From Geosiphon pyriformis (Eukaryota > Glomeromycota > Glomeromycetes > Archaeosporales > Geosiphonaceae), in contig JAAOMT010000571.1 in assembly GCA_016748015.1 (NCBI GenBank), forward strand, positions 747,095 through 811,094: DNA of 64,000 nt. Reading direction: 5' to 3'. The position numbers and the translations under genes are program-made. The notes beneath the pieces were generated by a model, which saw only the letters and a program-made list of their open reading frames with translations, was not told the DNA's origin and searched no databases. Of the stretch, positions 23,751-36,200 are shown in pieces (the first letter of the stretch is position 1; every line of letters begins with the position of its first letter).

Positions 23751-24945
23751 GCAGGTCGGAGTTAGATCTGGTGTGTCCCGATTTTCGTAATCAGTGTTGG
23801 GTCAAACGTCATCATATTGTCAATGTAATTCGCAGTAAGAAGTTAAGGGTTAGCTTTCGCAAGGTGAAGGGTCATTCTGGTGTTTTAGGAAACAAGCGTG
23901 CTGATGCGATTGCTGGTGCCACTTTTCTTTCCAATTGGTATCTTCCCCCTCACTTAAGTGAACACTTCTTGGCAGCTGATGGTGATGTTGTTTCTGGAAA
24001 TTTGAGGCATTTTGTTCGTGATATTTATCGTTCTATTTGTCGTGTGTGATGGAAGGTTGGTTCCAGTTCTGGGGTTTTGGTTGGCAGCTTGTCTTCTGAG
24101 GTTGATTGGCCCCGTTCATTAATGGTGTGACATCCTGATTTGCACATGGCTGCAGGATTCACCAGCAGGTATTCGTCCAGTATGCGTACTTATTTTATGA
24201 AGTCTTTGCACCATTGGCTGCCAGTTGCTGTTCGGAAGCGCCTCTATGATAAACATTATCCTAGCGTGTTGTGCTTGTATTGTGGTGAGATGGAGGTGTC
24301 GGATCATGTGTTCTCTTACAAGGTTGACGAATCTGTTCGGCGCCAGTTGCTGAATTCTCATGTAGGGTCCTGGAAGGCACTTTCTGGCTCATCTCACTCC
24401 TCCTCGGATATATTGCAGCTGTTGTCATCCAGTGTTTTTGATTCCTCTGTGTCTATGGCTCTTTTTAAGGGCTTTGTTTTCAATGGATGGTTTAGCGAGG
24501 CTGTTTCCATCTTTCATGACCCCAAGATTGCTGTTTTGGAGATTGTCAAGTTTGTGCGCTCTCTTGGTCTTGCTTTCAGGAAGGATGTCTGGTTGATTCA
24601 TGCTAAGCATCGTGCATATATGGAGAAGAATGGACTGATCCCACTAGATGGTTCAGCCGTTGTCTCGGTTCATGGTTTGGCTTCGAGGTTCTCTACAGGG
24701 GTGGTTAGGTTACTTGGTATTACTAGTGCTTTAGGTGTTCATTTTGGTTTTCGCAAGGCTTGCTTGTTCTTTTCAGATATAGGTGAATCAGTGTCAGTTC
24801 ATATAGCTGCGTAGTGTTGTTTTGATCGGCCTGAGTGGCTGGTCACGTGTAGAAAGTGCATGATTTACGCCTGGTTTAGATCAATTCCTTGATGTATAGT
24901 GCTAGGTTGTGTTTGGACCTCACTCATTAAGCAATAATAATAAAA
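23751..24945 (+). mobile_element. LINE copy D, 3' fragment
   Basis: A 5'-truncated LINE beginning abruptly in the RNase H domain at about 23751, at the edge of AT-rich DNA, and ending with the shared 3' UTR and an A-rich tail (about 24930-24945). It is the copy with the fewest substitutions over this region. Confidence 0.85.
23771..24814 (+). pseudogene. LINE D ORF2 C-terminal part
   Basis: RNase H C-terminal half (QCWVKRHHIVNVI, then VKGHSGVLGNKRADAIA with the last catalytic Asp), a linker, and the finger CLYCGEMEVSDHVFS with its last Cys changed to Tyr. Two in-frame stops, at 24047 and about 24127, both replace Trp codons (TGG to TGA) in conserved positions. ORF2 ends at 24814. Confidence 0.85.
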
Positions 24946-25114
24946 ATAATTAATAAAATACTATATAATTATTTAAAAAAATATTGCTACAAAACTTTTA
25001 AATATATTTAATAAATAAAAAATAAATTGTATAATAAAATTATTAGCAAAATTATAAATAATAATACAAAAATCTGAAAAATACTTTAAAATATAAATGA
25101 AATATAATAAAAAA
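24946..25114. other. AT-rich filler between LINE D and E
   Basis: A short A/T-only stretch, probably the mixed tail of copy D and insertion-site DNA. No feature seen. Confidence 0.6.
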
Positions 25115-25119
25115 AAAAA

Positions 25120-25176
25120 AACTTCTTTCTCTCCTACATTCCAAATTCCCCAAAAAACACGTTTTTGAAAGAAGTT
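25120..25176 (+). promoter_or_regulatory. LINE 5' leader inverted repeat
   Basis: AACTTCTTTC (25120-25129) and its exact reverse complement GAAAGAAGTT (25167-25176) could form a 10-bp stem with a 37-nt loop at the very 5' end of the element. Copies C (22799-22861) and F (about 50812-50876) have the same layout with a few mismatches in one arm. Could be a transcript structure or an internal promoter part; function unknown. Confidence 0.5.
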
Positions 25177-25234
25177 TTTTTGTTTTTTCTACTTGCTATA
25201 TTTCACTATTTTTCTTACAAATAATCTATTTGTT

Positions 25235-27141
25235 GTGGACCTGGAAGCTGCTCCCGGCAGTGGTATGTTGAATAAGAAAGCTCCTGTTGGTGCTTTTTCT
25301 GGTTCTACTGGTGGCCCCTTTTTTCAAAAGAAAAGGGTTTCCTTTTGCCATATGATTCAGTCTGGTGATAAACATAAAACTGCTTTGGCCAAACCTCATT
25401 CTAAAGAAAGTTAATACTTAGATATGGAAAGTAATTCTGGTGACAGTGTTGCTGGTGACATATTGGCTGGTGGTGGTGATGGTTCTCTTCTCGGCTCGGC
25501 TGCAATGACTCCTAAGACAAAGAGGGTTAAGAATAATTTGGATTGTGGTTCCCCTCTTGGTTTCTTGAATTATAACATGGACAATAATGATGGTGGTCCC
25601 CTCTCTCCTCCTCTTGGTATCTCTTTGGACAGGATTTGATTAGACCCTAAAATTATTAAGTCTCAAGTAGAAGTAACGGTTAAGAAATCTTTTGCTTTGG
25701 ACATCAATCTTTTGGCTGTGGGAGGGAAATCGGCGATGTCTAAAACTCAGGTCATAAGGAAATTGTTTTCACAAATCAATGGTTTTGGGGGGCCACTACC
25801 CCCTCAAAATTTGAAGAGATCATTAGATCGATGTTCACTTTGTTAGAAAGCATGGAAAAGGCCATCTTATTGGCCAGGGAAAATAACATCGTGGTAAACA
25901 GCAATCTTAAGAGACAAGGAATATACTCAAATCGGGCCATAGTAATTAAGGAAATTCCCATGGACACGCCAAAGGAAATGATCGTTGCCACAATATCTGA
26001 GTTTGGAGAAATTAAGTCAATCAAAATCTAGTTGATTGGTTTATGGCAAAAGGCTGTGGTGGAATTCGCCGAATTGGAACAGGCTGTGTCTTTGGCTGCT
26101 AGGTGGTTCTTTCTGATTGGTAAAGACTCGGTTTGTGTGACTATAGTGGTGGGCGATCATGAAACTTGGGCATCTAGGGACCAGTTCAGGGCACTTTTGT
26201 TTACTTTGCCAGTGGGAACTATTGTTCATGATCTTGGGGATCTTCTTGAAAGAGCTGGTAGAAAAACTTGTGTCATAAATCAGTCATTGGAGACTGGTAA
26301 TAGGGTCTACTGTGCTGTTGTGTGTTTTGATTCTGATGAGGTTTTGGAGTCAGCTTTTTGCACAGAACTGATCCTTGGTAGTGTGAAACTCTTATGGGCT
26401 AGGCTGGATTTGGTTCGCTGTAAATGGTGTGGGAAGTTTGGTCATTCTGCCTTGGAATGTGATACTAAGGTTGCATTAGCTTTCAAATCTTCAAAGTTTT
26501 TTATAAGGCCTACCAATCCTAATACTTGTCTCTAGCTGGCCAAATTGTATGCGAAAAAGAATGTGCCGATCTCTTGCTCTGTTGCCTTTGGTGGCAAATC
26601 TTGGGCTCAAGTGGTCTCAGTTGCTTCAGTCTCTCATGGTTTTCGTGCTGGTTCTGGTTCCGGTTCTCTGCCTTCCAGTGATTTGAGTTTGGGTGGGGTA
26701 CTCCCCCCTCTACTTGTGGTCAATTTTCCTTTGAGTGCTCACTTAGTGCTTTTGGAACGCTCTGTAGAGCTTCTATTTGAACAAATTTCGAACATTCTTT
26801 CTTGTCTTGACAATATTAGTTTGGCACCCTTGGCACCTTCTTCTCAATTGGCTCCTTCTGTGGTAGTTCTTTAGTCCCCAACCTCTGTTCCTCTTGTGGT
26901 TGCAAACTCCAATTTGGATTTTGACATGGCAGTTGATGATCATTTTGTCCAGCCTACTTCTTTCTCTCCAGGTGTTACCGGTTCGCTATTGGGTCTGAGT
27001 AGTTCCAAAGTTCTGACTTCCAAAGTTGGTGGTCTGGAATTGAAGCTGGTTGCCCTTGACATCTCCGTTGGTTTGATTTTGGCTAAGTTGAATCAGTTAT
27101 GTGCTGGCTTGGGTTCTTCGGTTATCTTTTCATCACAATGA
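25235..27141 (+). pseudogene. LINE E ORF1: RRM-like and CCHC RNA-binding protein
   Basis: Starts at GTG 25235 (aligned with ATG in copies C and F). Stops at about 25412, 25637, 26029, 26533 and 26872, and a one-base change of frame near 25790 in a run of G, break it. Parts: a Lys/Ser-rich N-terminus; an IVIKEIPMDTPKEM...SEFGEIKSIKI segment resembling an RRM core; W.KAVVEFAELEQA; the zinc knuckle CKWCGKFGHSALEC (about 26419-26460); a Ser/Pro-rich tail. The ORF1 stop TGA (27139-27141) overlaps the ORF2 start ATG (27138-27140). Confidence 0.8.
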
Positions 27142-29153
27142 CCAGTTTTATTTGGAAAATTGCCATGTGTAATGTTAGGGGAATGAACAATCCTGCAAAG
27201 CAGGAGGACATTTATCGCTGGCATAAGAAATCTGGTAGTTCGATCTCGATTGTTACAGAAACCAAGTTTTGTTCCGGTTCACAATCATGGATCATAAAAA
27301 GGTTTAAGGGTGTCTAGGTTTTTACATCTGGTCTGGATGTTGGGTTTCATGGGGCTGGTGTGGCTATGTTTGTGAACAATTCTCTGGTTCGTCATGTTTC
27401 CAAATTCAAGGAGGTGAAGGGCAGGGTTCTTTCAATTCGCCTTTTGTTTAAGAACAAGCTTTCTGTGTCTGTCATTGGGCTTTATGCCTGTGCATCTGGT
27501 GGTGACCATTTTGCTCAGGCTTCTATTATTAATTCATTCATTGCTGATACTGTCAACAAGAGTTTTTTTGTTGTTTTGGGTGGGGACTTTAATGAAGATA
27601 ATTCAGTCAAAGGAGCAAGTCTTAGGAAATGTTTAGGTTTGGGTTTAGTTAATGTTTTTGGTGGTCACTCTCTAACTAGGATTCCTACTTAGAACAATTT
27701 AAGAGGTGTTAGCAAGGTTTTGGATTACATTCTAGTTAGTGACTCTTTGATTTCAGTGGTTGTGGATCATAATGTTAGTTCTGTCTTGGAATTTTTTGAC
27801 ACGGATCACTTGGTTGTGTCAATGTCTATTGGGTTGGGTGGTCTTCTGGATGCTTGTTTGAACAGTATCCGCAAACACATTAATAAGGATTGCTGGAAGT
27901 TTAAGATTAAGGATGCTGATGAGAAAAAGTGGGCGCATTTTAAGGACCTTTCTGAGTGTGTGCTTTTGGGTTCTCTGGATAGGTTCAAGATAGCTGAGGA
28001 TGGTAGCGACTTGGATGGAATGTGGGGGATGCTAGCTGACACCATGACTGCTTCTGCTGAAAAATTTTTTTCAAGACATTGGTATAGTGAATTTGATTGT
28101 GCTAAGAATAGACTCTCTTCTAAATTTTCCAGGTTGGAGCTTTTGGTTGCCAAGTTATTGAAAGTGCTGAGACAGAATGATACTTTGGGCTTTGATCATT
28201 TGGCTGACACTTGGTTTAAGGTTGACCCTTCCGAAGCTTCCAAAGTTTTTGGTATGGTCGGGGATGGTGTGGGTTCTGCTGGCTTGATAAGTCATCTTTC
28301 AAAGATTAGGAAGCAATATAAAAAATCCAAATATTGTGAATTTGAGGTGGCCAAAAGATCTGCTATCAAAAATGCAATTGATAAGCATATAGAAAAGTTC
28401 GAAATGGACAAAGGTGGGATGATTCAGAGCATCTTGAAGTGGCCCTTTCGCAAAGTCATTCTGGACCATTTGGTTGTTGGTGATTCTTTTATTTTAGAAT
28501 CTGACGAAGTAAAGCTCAAAGTTGATGACATCATGGTTAATTGGACCAGAAAGCGGAATGCTCTTCCAGCCTTGTCTGGTCCCTGGGCACAACAATATGC
28601 CCCTTTGGCTTATGTTAATGATAGCACCTTCAGTCTGGTTATGTGTGATATTACCATGTGTGAAATGTCTTCAGTTATAAGCAATCTTTCTGATGGCAAA
28701 GCTGCTGGTTTGTCTGATATAACCAATGAACTTTGGAAACACACTGGCTGTTTGGTTTTGGAGTGTTTGTTGTCTTTGCTGAACTCTTGTTTGCGTTTTG
28801 GTAATGTTCTGGTCCATTGGAAAGAGACCTGGGTGTCCATGATCCCTAAGTCTTATGATTGGGATGGCGTCTTGTCGAATACATGACTTATTGCATTGAT
28901 TGAGACGGCCAGAAAGATTCTGTCAAAAGTTCTCTCAGACAGAATTTTTCTTGCTTGTAGTAGGTTTGATGTCCTCTGTGGTAACAACTTTTCTGTCCTC
29001 AAAGGCACTTCCACTTAGTCACCAATTTCAGCTGTGGGTTCAATTGTGGAGAATGCTTTGGAAAAAGGCCGCAAACTTTGACTAGTTCTTCAAGACATGT
29101 GCAAAGCATATGACTCTGTTGGTTGGCCTCATTTAGAAGCTAATTTACACCAT

Positions 29154-30136
29154 TGTTACCAGACAAAATTAGAGATATCATTTAGCATGAAACTATCTTA
29201 TAATTCTTATCATTAATTAGCATATATTATTATTTCAAATTATCACTCATTACATTAGCAAAAATGTCTGAAATTATCATTTAATTAATAACCCAAATTG
29301 TACACAACACAAATGTAACCTAATTGCGATGATCAATCATGTAATATCCCAAACTATGTAACATTCAAAAGTTCACTGAAATTTATAGAAATTCACCAAA
29401 ATAATTGATAGTTTACTGAAATATCTAATAGTTCGCTGAAATAACTTGTAGTTCGCTGAAATATATTTTTAGTTCAGCGAAATTGTAGAAAATAGCAAAG
29501 TTCAAGTTCATAGAATAGTGTTACAACAAGTTGTATAAAAGAAGAGCTTTTCTCTTCAAGAAAATATATCTTACTTTAGATTTATTACTTAGAACCATTC
29601 CTACACACACAAAAGAAATAAATATCAAATAATTCAAAAAACCAAATTCTTTAATTATTACACTTGGAAAATTCCCAAAACTCAACTAATGTTTTGAAAT
29701 TGATTAGCTACCAATTTCAATAAACTGTTAGTGACTCCAGGCCTGGATCGAAAACGTTTCTCTTGATAAAATCCTATTTCTTTTACATTTCTTTTATTTT
29801 TATTTTTCTTTTCTTATTACAATCATTAAGGTAGCCTACAGACAAGATTCCTGTAAAAAAATTGACTTTCACAGCAAAGTAACTACACATATTTTTAGTG
29901 AGCTTCCAGACAAGCAATTCCTGGGAAAGAGTTGACATTTATTACAATGTAACTACATAAAGTAACTGGCAAGGAATTGGCCATTCCACTTATAAGTCCA
30001 GCAGTTCAAATTATAGGAGATAATTTGAAGATAAAATTCAGTTACTGGAGGTTCAACTACTTTCTGGAAACATGAATTCACAACAAAATTAACATTAACA
30101 ACATTCAAGAAAAGAGACCAAAAACCTCCGATAACA
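29154..30136. mobile_element. Solo LTR (983 bp) in LINE E
   Basis: Begins TGTTACC and ends GATAACA (inverted TGTTA/TAACA ends) and is flanked by CCAT at 29150-29153 and 30137-30140. Removing it with one CCAT rejoins the LINE codons as L-H-H-I-K-M-C-S-K, matching the other copies. Contains a TATA box (TATAAAA, 29534-29540), A-rich signals downstream, a pyrimidine-rich block near 29770-29820, and five or so repeats of the type GTTCGCTGAAATA at 29370-29490. No internal coding remains, as expected after LTR-LTR recombination. Confidence 0.85.
29534..29540 (+). promoter_or_regulatory. TATA box of solo LTR
   Basis: TATAAAA followed about 30 bp later by a T/C-rich, then A-rich segment. The position inside the LTR fits the U3/R boundary and suggests plus orientation of the LTR. 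Confidence 0.5.
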
Positions 30137-32940
30137 CCATATCAAAATGTGCAGCAAGTTTATTAAGTTTTTTGGCAACATTCACAACAGTCACTTCAAC
30201 AAAGTCATAATGGATTTTGGCCTTTCTGATGGATACAAAGTTCTTGATGGTTTGGATCAGGGTGAAGTTTTCTCACCTCTTCTATGGAGAATTTTTTATG
30301 ACCCTTTGTTATGTGAAGTTGCGAGACAAAATTATTTGTGTGGTTATCAGATCAATTCAAACTTTGTGTCAAAAACTGAAAGGATTGAGACTAGTGGAGG
30401 TATGACCTTTTTTTTCGCAGCTGGTGCCTTTGTTGATGACACTATTTGGGTGGGAAATGGACAAGCCTCTATGCAGCACATTTTTAATGTGGCCAGCGAG
30501 TTTTTCCTCATTAATAACATTAACATAAACAACGAAAAGACGATTGCCATTTTTATCAACAAAAGAGTGGGGGTTCCTGTTTTATCTATCAACAGCCAGG
30601 CTATCACTGTTGCCAATCCTGGTGTGAGTCATTGATATTTGGGTATTTTCTTGTCCATTGATTGTTTGTCTAAGCCAAATTTTGCCAAAGCCAATTCAGA
30701 TATTAAGTTCTTCTTAAATATGGTTCTCTGGAAGGCTGTCTCTGATAAACAATTCTTTTATCTGGTTTCAGCTGTTTTGCAATCCATAGTCAGTTATCGA
30801 ATGCAGTTTAGTTTTGTTTCCAAAGCTGTTTGTCTAAAATGGGACATTCTAATTAGAAGGGGTCTTAGGTCGAAAGCCAATTTGTCGAGAGACTTTCCCA
30901 ATGAGGTGTTGCACCACCCCTCTCTTTATGGGCTGAAATCTTTTGAACAGTTGCAAGCTGAATGCAAGACAGCTTCCGTTGTGCAGTTTGCGAATTCTTC
31001 TAGAATTCTTGGCCGACTGTTCAAACATCGAATTTTGGATTTGCAGGTTTTGTGCTGGGCTCTATTGAATCCTCTACAATATCTTGTTAAGCTAAGAGTG
31101 AACACTTCAAACAATTTTCTAGTGGATGTGGTTTGTATATTTCTTGACAACAAGCTGTCTTTGGATAACAGGCTTCCCTGTGCCTTTCACTCTTCTGGCC
31201 ATTTTCCAATGTCATTAGTATTGGGTGATCTTTTGTATTTCAATGTGGTTTGCTCCTTAAAAATTGCTGGTGTGGCATATGGTGACCAACTTCTGAACAA
31301 AAATAGTTCTATTGTTAGTTGGCATACATTTCGCCGATAGAAAAGACTTGGCTCTAGAGGCCCTGTGCCTTTATGGTTTTTGAAGGCCTTTGCTTACTTG
31401 AGTAATTGTTTGCATGCTCCCCCTCCTGTGAGTTTAGCTTCTGTCTGTGCTAGTGTTTTGGATTCGACATCTTTTGCCGACATTCGTGAAGAGATTTATG
31501 GATTGTGGACTGATGAGATTGATGTTTATACTGATGGTTTTCTTAGAAGTTTGGGTATGTTTTAGGTGGTGTGTGGTGCTGCTGTTTATTTTCCTGGCTT
31601 GAACAAAGGTTTAGGAGCGGAGGTACATGGTGTGCTGTCTTTGACTCTGGCTGAATTACAGGCTGTTGTCCTGGTTCTGGAGTGCGTTCCCGCCTCTGTT
31701 TCAGTGGCTTTGTACATGAATAATCAAGCGGCTATTGATGCATGTGTGGCTGAATTGGGTCTGTTACAGCCGGATTGTCGCAATAGTTGCTGGATAGAAA
31801 GGTGCCATGTGGTTAATTTGATTGAATCCAAAGATCTGACTGTCCGCTGGATCAAAGTCAAAGGTTATGCTGGCATTGCTGGTAATGTTTTGGCTGACGT
31901 TCTTGCTGAACAGGCTGCGCACTCTGGGGTCTCTCTCCCTGCCAGGATTAATTGTAGATATATAGTTGCTGATGACAGGCCAGTTTCCGGTAATGCCTGC
32001 CATTTTGTACGTGACATTTTTCATTCTATTTGTAAGTTTCAGTGGAAGATGGGTTCCGGCCAAGGGGTTGTGTCTTGTTTGTTTGGTCTGATTGTCAATT
32101 GGAATAGTACCACTCTAGTTTGGCACCCTGACTCTCATATGCTCTCTGGAAGTACATGTCGAGCCACTGCTGCTTTTCATACATATTTCATAAAAGCTGT
32201 TCATTTCAGGTTGCCTGTTGCTGTTTGAAAGAGGTTGTATAATAAGGATTACTCTAGTGTGTCTTGTCTGTTTTGTGGTGATGTGGAACTCCCTGATTAT
32301 GGTTTTACTTGTGTTAAGGATGATTCTGTGCAGTCAGATATTTTGGGTGATTTTGGTGGTTTGTGGAGGGCTCTGATGGGTCCTAATCTACTGTTGCCGT
32401 CTTTTGTACTACAAGATCTCTCTCTGGGGGTGTCTGATATTGGATTGTATTCGGTTTTTTGCAAGGGATTTGTTCTCAAGAGTTGGATGGATAAGGCCAC
32501 TGCTTCTCTTGGTGACAAGAAGAAAGCGGCCATTATGGTGGTGGATTTCATCTGTCATTTGGCTGAGAGTCATAGGACGAACCTCTGGCTCTTTAGGACT
32601 AAGTTTAAGTCTGACATGGAGAGAAGTGGTTTGATTGGTGATGATGTTGTTGTGGCCAGTGCTCTTGGTGTGGGTGCTCTGCCTTTCTCAGCTGGCATGG
32701 TCCACCTTATTGGTGTGCTAGATTCTCTTGATGTTGGTTTCGGTTTTAGGGGTAGGTTCTTGTTTTTGTCTGGTGCTGTTCATAGGGTTAGTGTTTTGAT
32801 AAGTGTGTAGTGTTGCCTTGATTGGCTTGAGTGGCCGGTCACATATAGCAAATGCGTGAACCATGTTTAATTGGCTACTTTTCTTTGTAACTTATTCTAG
32901 ACTTTGGTTGGGCTGCATTCGTTAATAAATAAATAAATAA

Positions 32941-33160
32941 AAAAAATATATAAATATTAAATTTATTTTTTGTTTTATATATATTATTTATCTTGTAGTT
33001 TTAAATAATTTAAAAAATTGTTCGAATTTTAAAATTTTTTTACTTGTATAAAAATCCTTAATTTATTTTTTTTTATTATAATAAATACTAAACTTATTTT
33101 TTTTAAAATTAAATAGCTTTAAATTCAACAAAAAAACTTTTTGTATTTTTTTTTATTACC
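32941..33160. other. AT-rich spacer between tail-to-tail LINEs E and F
   Basis: A 220-bp A/T-rich stretch made up of the poly-A tail of E and the poly-T of F. No other feature. Confidence 0.65.
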
Positions 33161-33278
33161 ATTTTGTGAGTACAGTCCAACCACTACCTAAATACATAAA
33201 ATCAAACAGGATTCTAAATTAAGTATGGCTCATGCTCTTTCTACATGTGACTGGACATTCAGCCCAGTTAAAACAGCA

Positions 33279-36200
33279 CTATATGCTAACAGGATTTACT
33301 ACAGGGACACAACTTAAGTAACCAAAGTTTACATTGGACAGACAAGAATGCAAACCAAAGCATATATGAATGCCTAGTCTAACACCAAAACTGTGGATAA
33401 TCCCAGCAGGCCTAACAAATGACAAACCAACAACCAAAGAGACAGCAAAGCCATCACACAGCAACAAATTATGTTTCTCATAAAAGGATCTTAAACTAGC
33501 AGCAAGTAACCAAATGTTGGATCTGTAACACTTGGCAATACTGCAAACCAACCCAATGACCAAATCACTACCAGACTAAGAGCCAAAATAGCAGGCAGCA
33601 TCAGTCACCCAGCTTTTTAAAACAAACTCTTTGGCCAACATCATGTATAAGCCACCAGCAGATCCAGCTTTATGAAAAAATTTGACTACCAAATCTTCCA
33701 TGACTAAACAACCAACCATCTTACACCATTTTACTTGAGTGGCCAACAACAAATCTTTTCTGGTATCTTTGTCTTGTTCACACAAAAATGAGTGATCCAA
33801 ATCCTCAACCAAACCATACCTAATACACAATACATTAGGATATTTGGGATTGTACAACCTCTTCCTTATGGCGACTGGCAAATGGTGGTGAAGTGATTTC
33901 ACAAGATACAATTACAGAGAAGCTGAAAATGAACTGGTGTAACCCGATCGGATCTTACCATTTGGATGCCAAATATTGAAAGACCTGCTCATATTAACTA
34001 TACAAGCAAAATTCTTATTCACAATGTAGAAAGCACACTTGAATTCCCAATTGACAAAATAAATAGCATCGAACAAACCTTTAACAAAGTAATGCACATT
34101 TCCTAAAACAAGCCAGTTTTCAACACTAAAAAAGTGGTATGGCACATTGAGAGAAAGCATAGACTTGGAAGCAACTGCCATATTAGCAAAAAAATCAGCT
34201 TGCTCATTCCCAACAACACCTGAATGTTCTTTAACTTTCCTCCATGTGACCAAAAGATTCTTCTTTGAAATAGACTGACAAATATGTTTCTTCTTTAACC
34301 AACACTTTCTGTGAAAGTCAGGACCAGGCACACTTACACCAAACTTGCACATATCCAGTGATACTTGACTGTTCATAAACAAAGTAACAGCACTGGAAGC
34401 AGGCACACACTCCAAAGCTAAAGCAATAACTTGTAGCTTCACCAATGTTGAGGACAACAAACCATGAACTCTTACTCCAACACTTATGTTGGTTGTAAAA
34501 AAGTAGGCAGCAACACCACTACAAACACCAATGATCCCCAAATCTCTGACAGAACTGTCCGTGTAAACCTCAATGGGACTACATCCAGAGGCAAGTATGC
34601 ATTTAGAAACAAAACCAACATCACAAGACATGTCATTACAAATGGGACAAAATGCCAGAGCCAAGCTGCCACCCAAACCATCATTCCCAACAAATTCAGA
34701 CAGAAACACAAACCAGACAAGAATTGGACCTTTAGAGTCCAGCTTTTTCTATTTGCAAAAAGTTTTCCAAGTAAAGTACTTGCCATGCCAATTCAGAATT
34801 TGATTAGCAAAAACAAAGCCATACCTTTTAAAAAACTTGACCACACTTATGAAAACACCCAAGCCCAGCATGTCCAAAATGAATACATTAGACTTGGCTT
34901 GAAACACATTAAGAATTGTACCACCCAAGAAAAGATTGCACAAAGTGAGAGCATAAGTAGCTCCAACTAAAAAACAATTCAGAGAATTAATAGATAATGT
35001 GATTGGAAAATGTAGAGGATGCTGAAGTGTCCAACTTGCTGCCTATAGATCTATTGCCTTATAATCAAAAAATTTCCCAAGAATTCCACTGGTGTTGGCA
35101 AAATTAACCAAGTTAGTCAACAAATTTTCTGTCAGCAATTGCTCGAAAGTCTTTAGTCCATAAAACTCAGGATGATGTAACACCTTACTAGGAAAGTCCT
35201 TAGGCAGATTAACTTTGAGCTTAAGCCTTTTTTTCAATAATCTGTCCCATTTCTCACATACACTCTTAGAGACAAAGCTAAATTGCAGTCTGTAACTAAC
35301 TATAGGCTGTAAAACAGTTGAAACTAAGTACAAGAATTGTTTCTTGGTAATGGCTTTTCTCAGAACCACATTTGAAAAAAACTTGACATCAACATACATC
35401 TTGGTTAGACTAGGCTTGAACAAGCCATCAGTTGACAAAAAAATACCCAAGTACCTATGAGACTCATCTTTTCTCACCACTAAAATTTTAGATTCACTAA
35501 TAGACAAAATAGCATTTCAGGCACCTTGATTAATAGGTATGGCAACCATTTTATCTGTGTTTATCGAAATGTTATTGATGACAAAAAACTCACTGGCTAT
35601 GTTTAAAATATTTTGTGTAGCTGTCAAACAGTTGCCAATCCAGATTGTGTTATCAACAAAGGCACTGACAGCAAAGAAAGAAATCAAGCTGTTTCTTGGA
35701 TTAAGCTTTTCAGTTTTTGTAAAGAACTTTGAGCACATCCTGTAGTCAAACAAATGTTCATGCTTTTTGACTTCACAGAGAAGTAGATCATAAAATATTC
35801 TCCATAGTAGAGGCAAAAACACCTCTCCCTAATCAAGGCCATCATGAACAACATAATTATCAGTTAAGCCAAAATCCATTATTACCCGATTAATCCTATT
35901 ATTGTGTATACTGCCAAAGAAAGTTATAAAACAGGGACACATTTTGATCCTGACCAGGCTATTAAGCAAATGAAACTACTTGACAGAATTGTAGATCTTG
36001 TGCATATCCTAAAGAACAAGCCACACCTTTCTGTCCAATAATTGAACCAATGGTGAAGATCAGACTTTATGTAGAAGTACCCTTTAAAACTGAGAAATTG
36101 TTGTCACACAAAACGTTGAATCTGCTGCAAGCCAGAGAAATCCTGTCTAAAAAAACCTTGAACAAAATTTTTTGAGCAGTTTCAATCAATGCGATTGGAT

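Larger units (their letters stand above)
27138..32810 (+). pseudogene. LINE E ORF2: endonuclease-RT-RNase H-CCHC
   Basis: ATG at 27138 overlaps the ORF1 stop as ATGA. Endonuclease: CNVRGM, VTETK, GLYA, GGDFNE (about 27584), DYILVS, DTDH (about 27800). RT: WKETWVSMIPKSYDWD, then a 983-bp LTR insertion at 29154-30136, then MCSKFIKFFG, GLDQGEVFSPLLWRIFYDPLL and FVDDTIWVG (about 30430, catalytic pair intact). RNase H: YTDGF, LAELQAVVL, YMNNQAA (Asp changed to Asn), VKGYAGIAGN. Finger: CLFCGDVEL..YGFTC with His replaced by Tyr (about 32265). Several stops, so non-functional. Confidence 0.85.
25115..32940 (+). mobile_element. LINE copy E, full length, split by solo LTR
   Basis: The most complete plus-strand copy: 5' leader (about 25115-25234), ORF1 (25235-27141), ORF2 (27138-32810), 3' UTR and A-rich tail to about 32940. 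A 983-bp solo LTR (29154-30136) interrupts the RT domain with a 4-bp duplication. Without it the element is about 6.8 kb, like copy C. The start codon of ORF1 is GTG where copies C and F have ATG. There are a few stops and one small frameshift near 25790. Confidence 0.85.
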
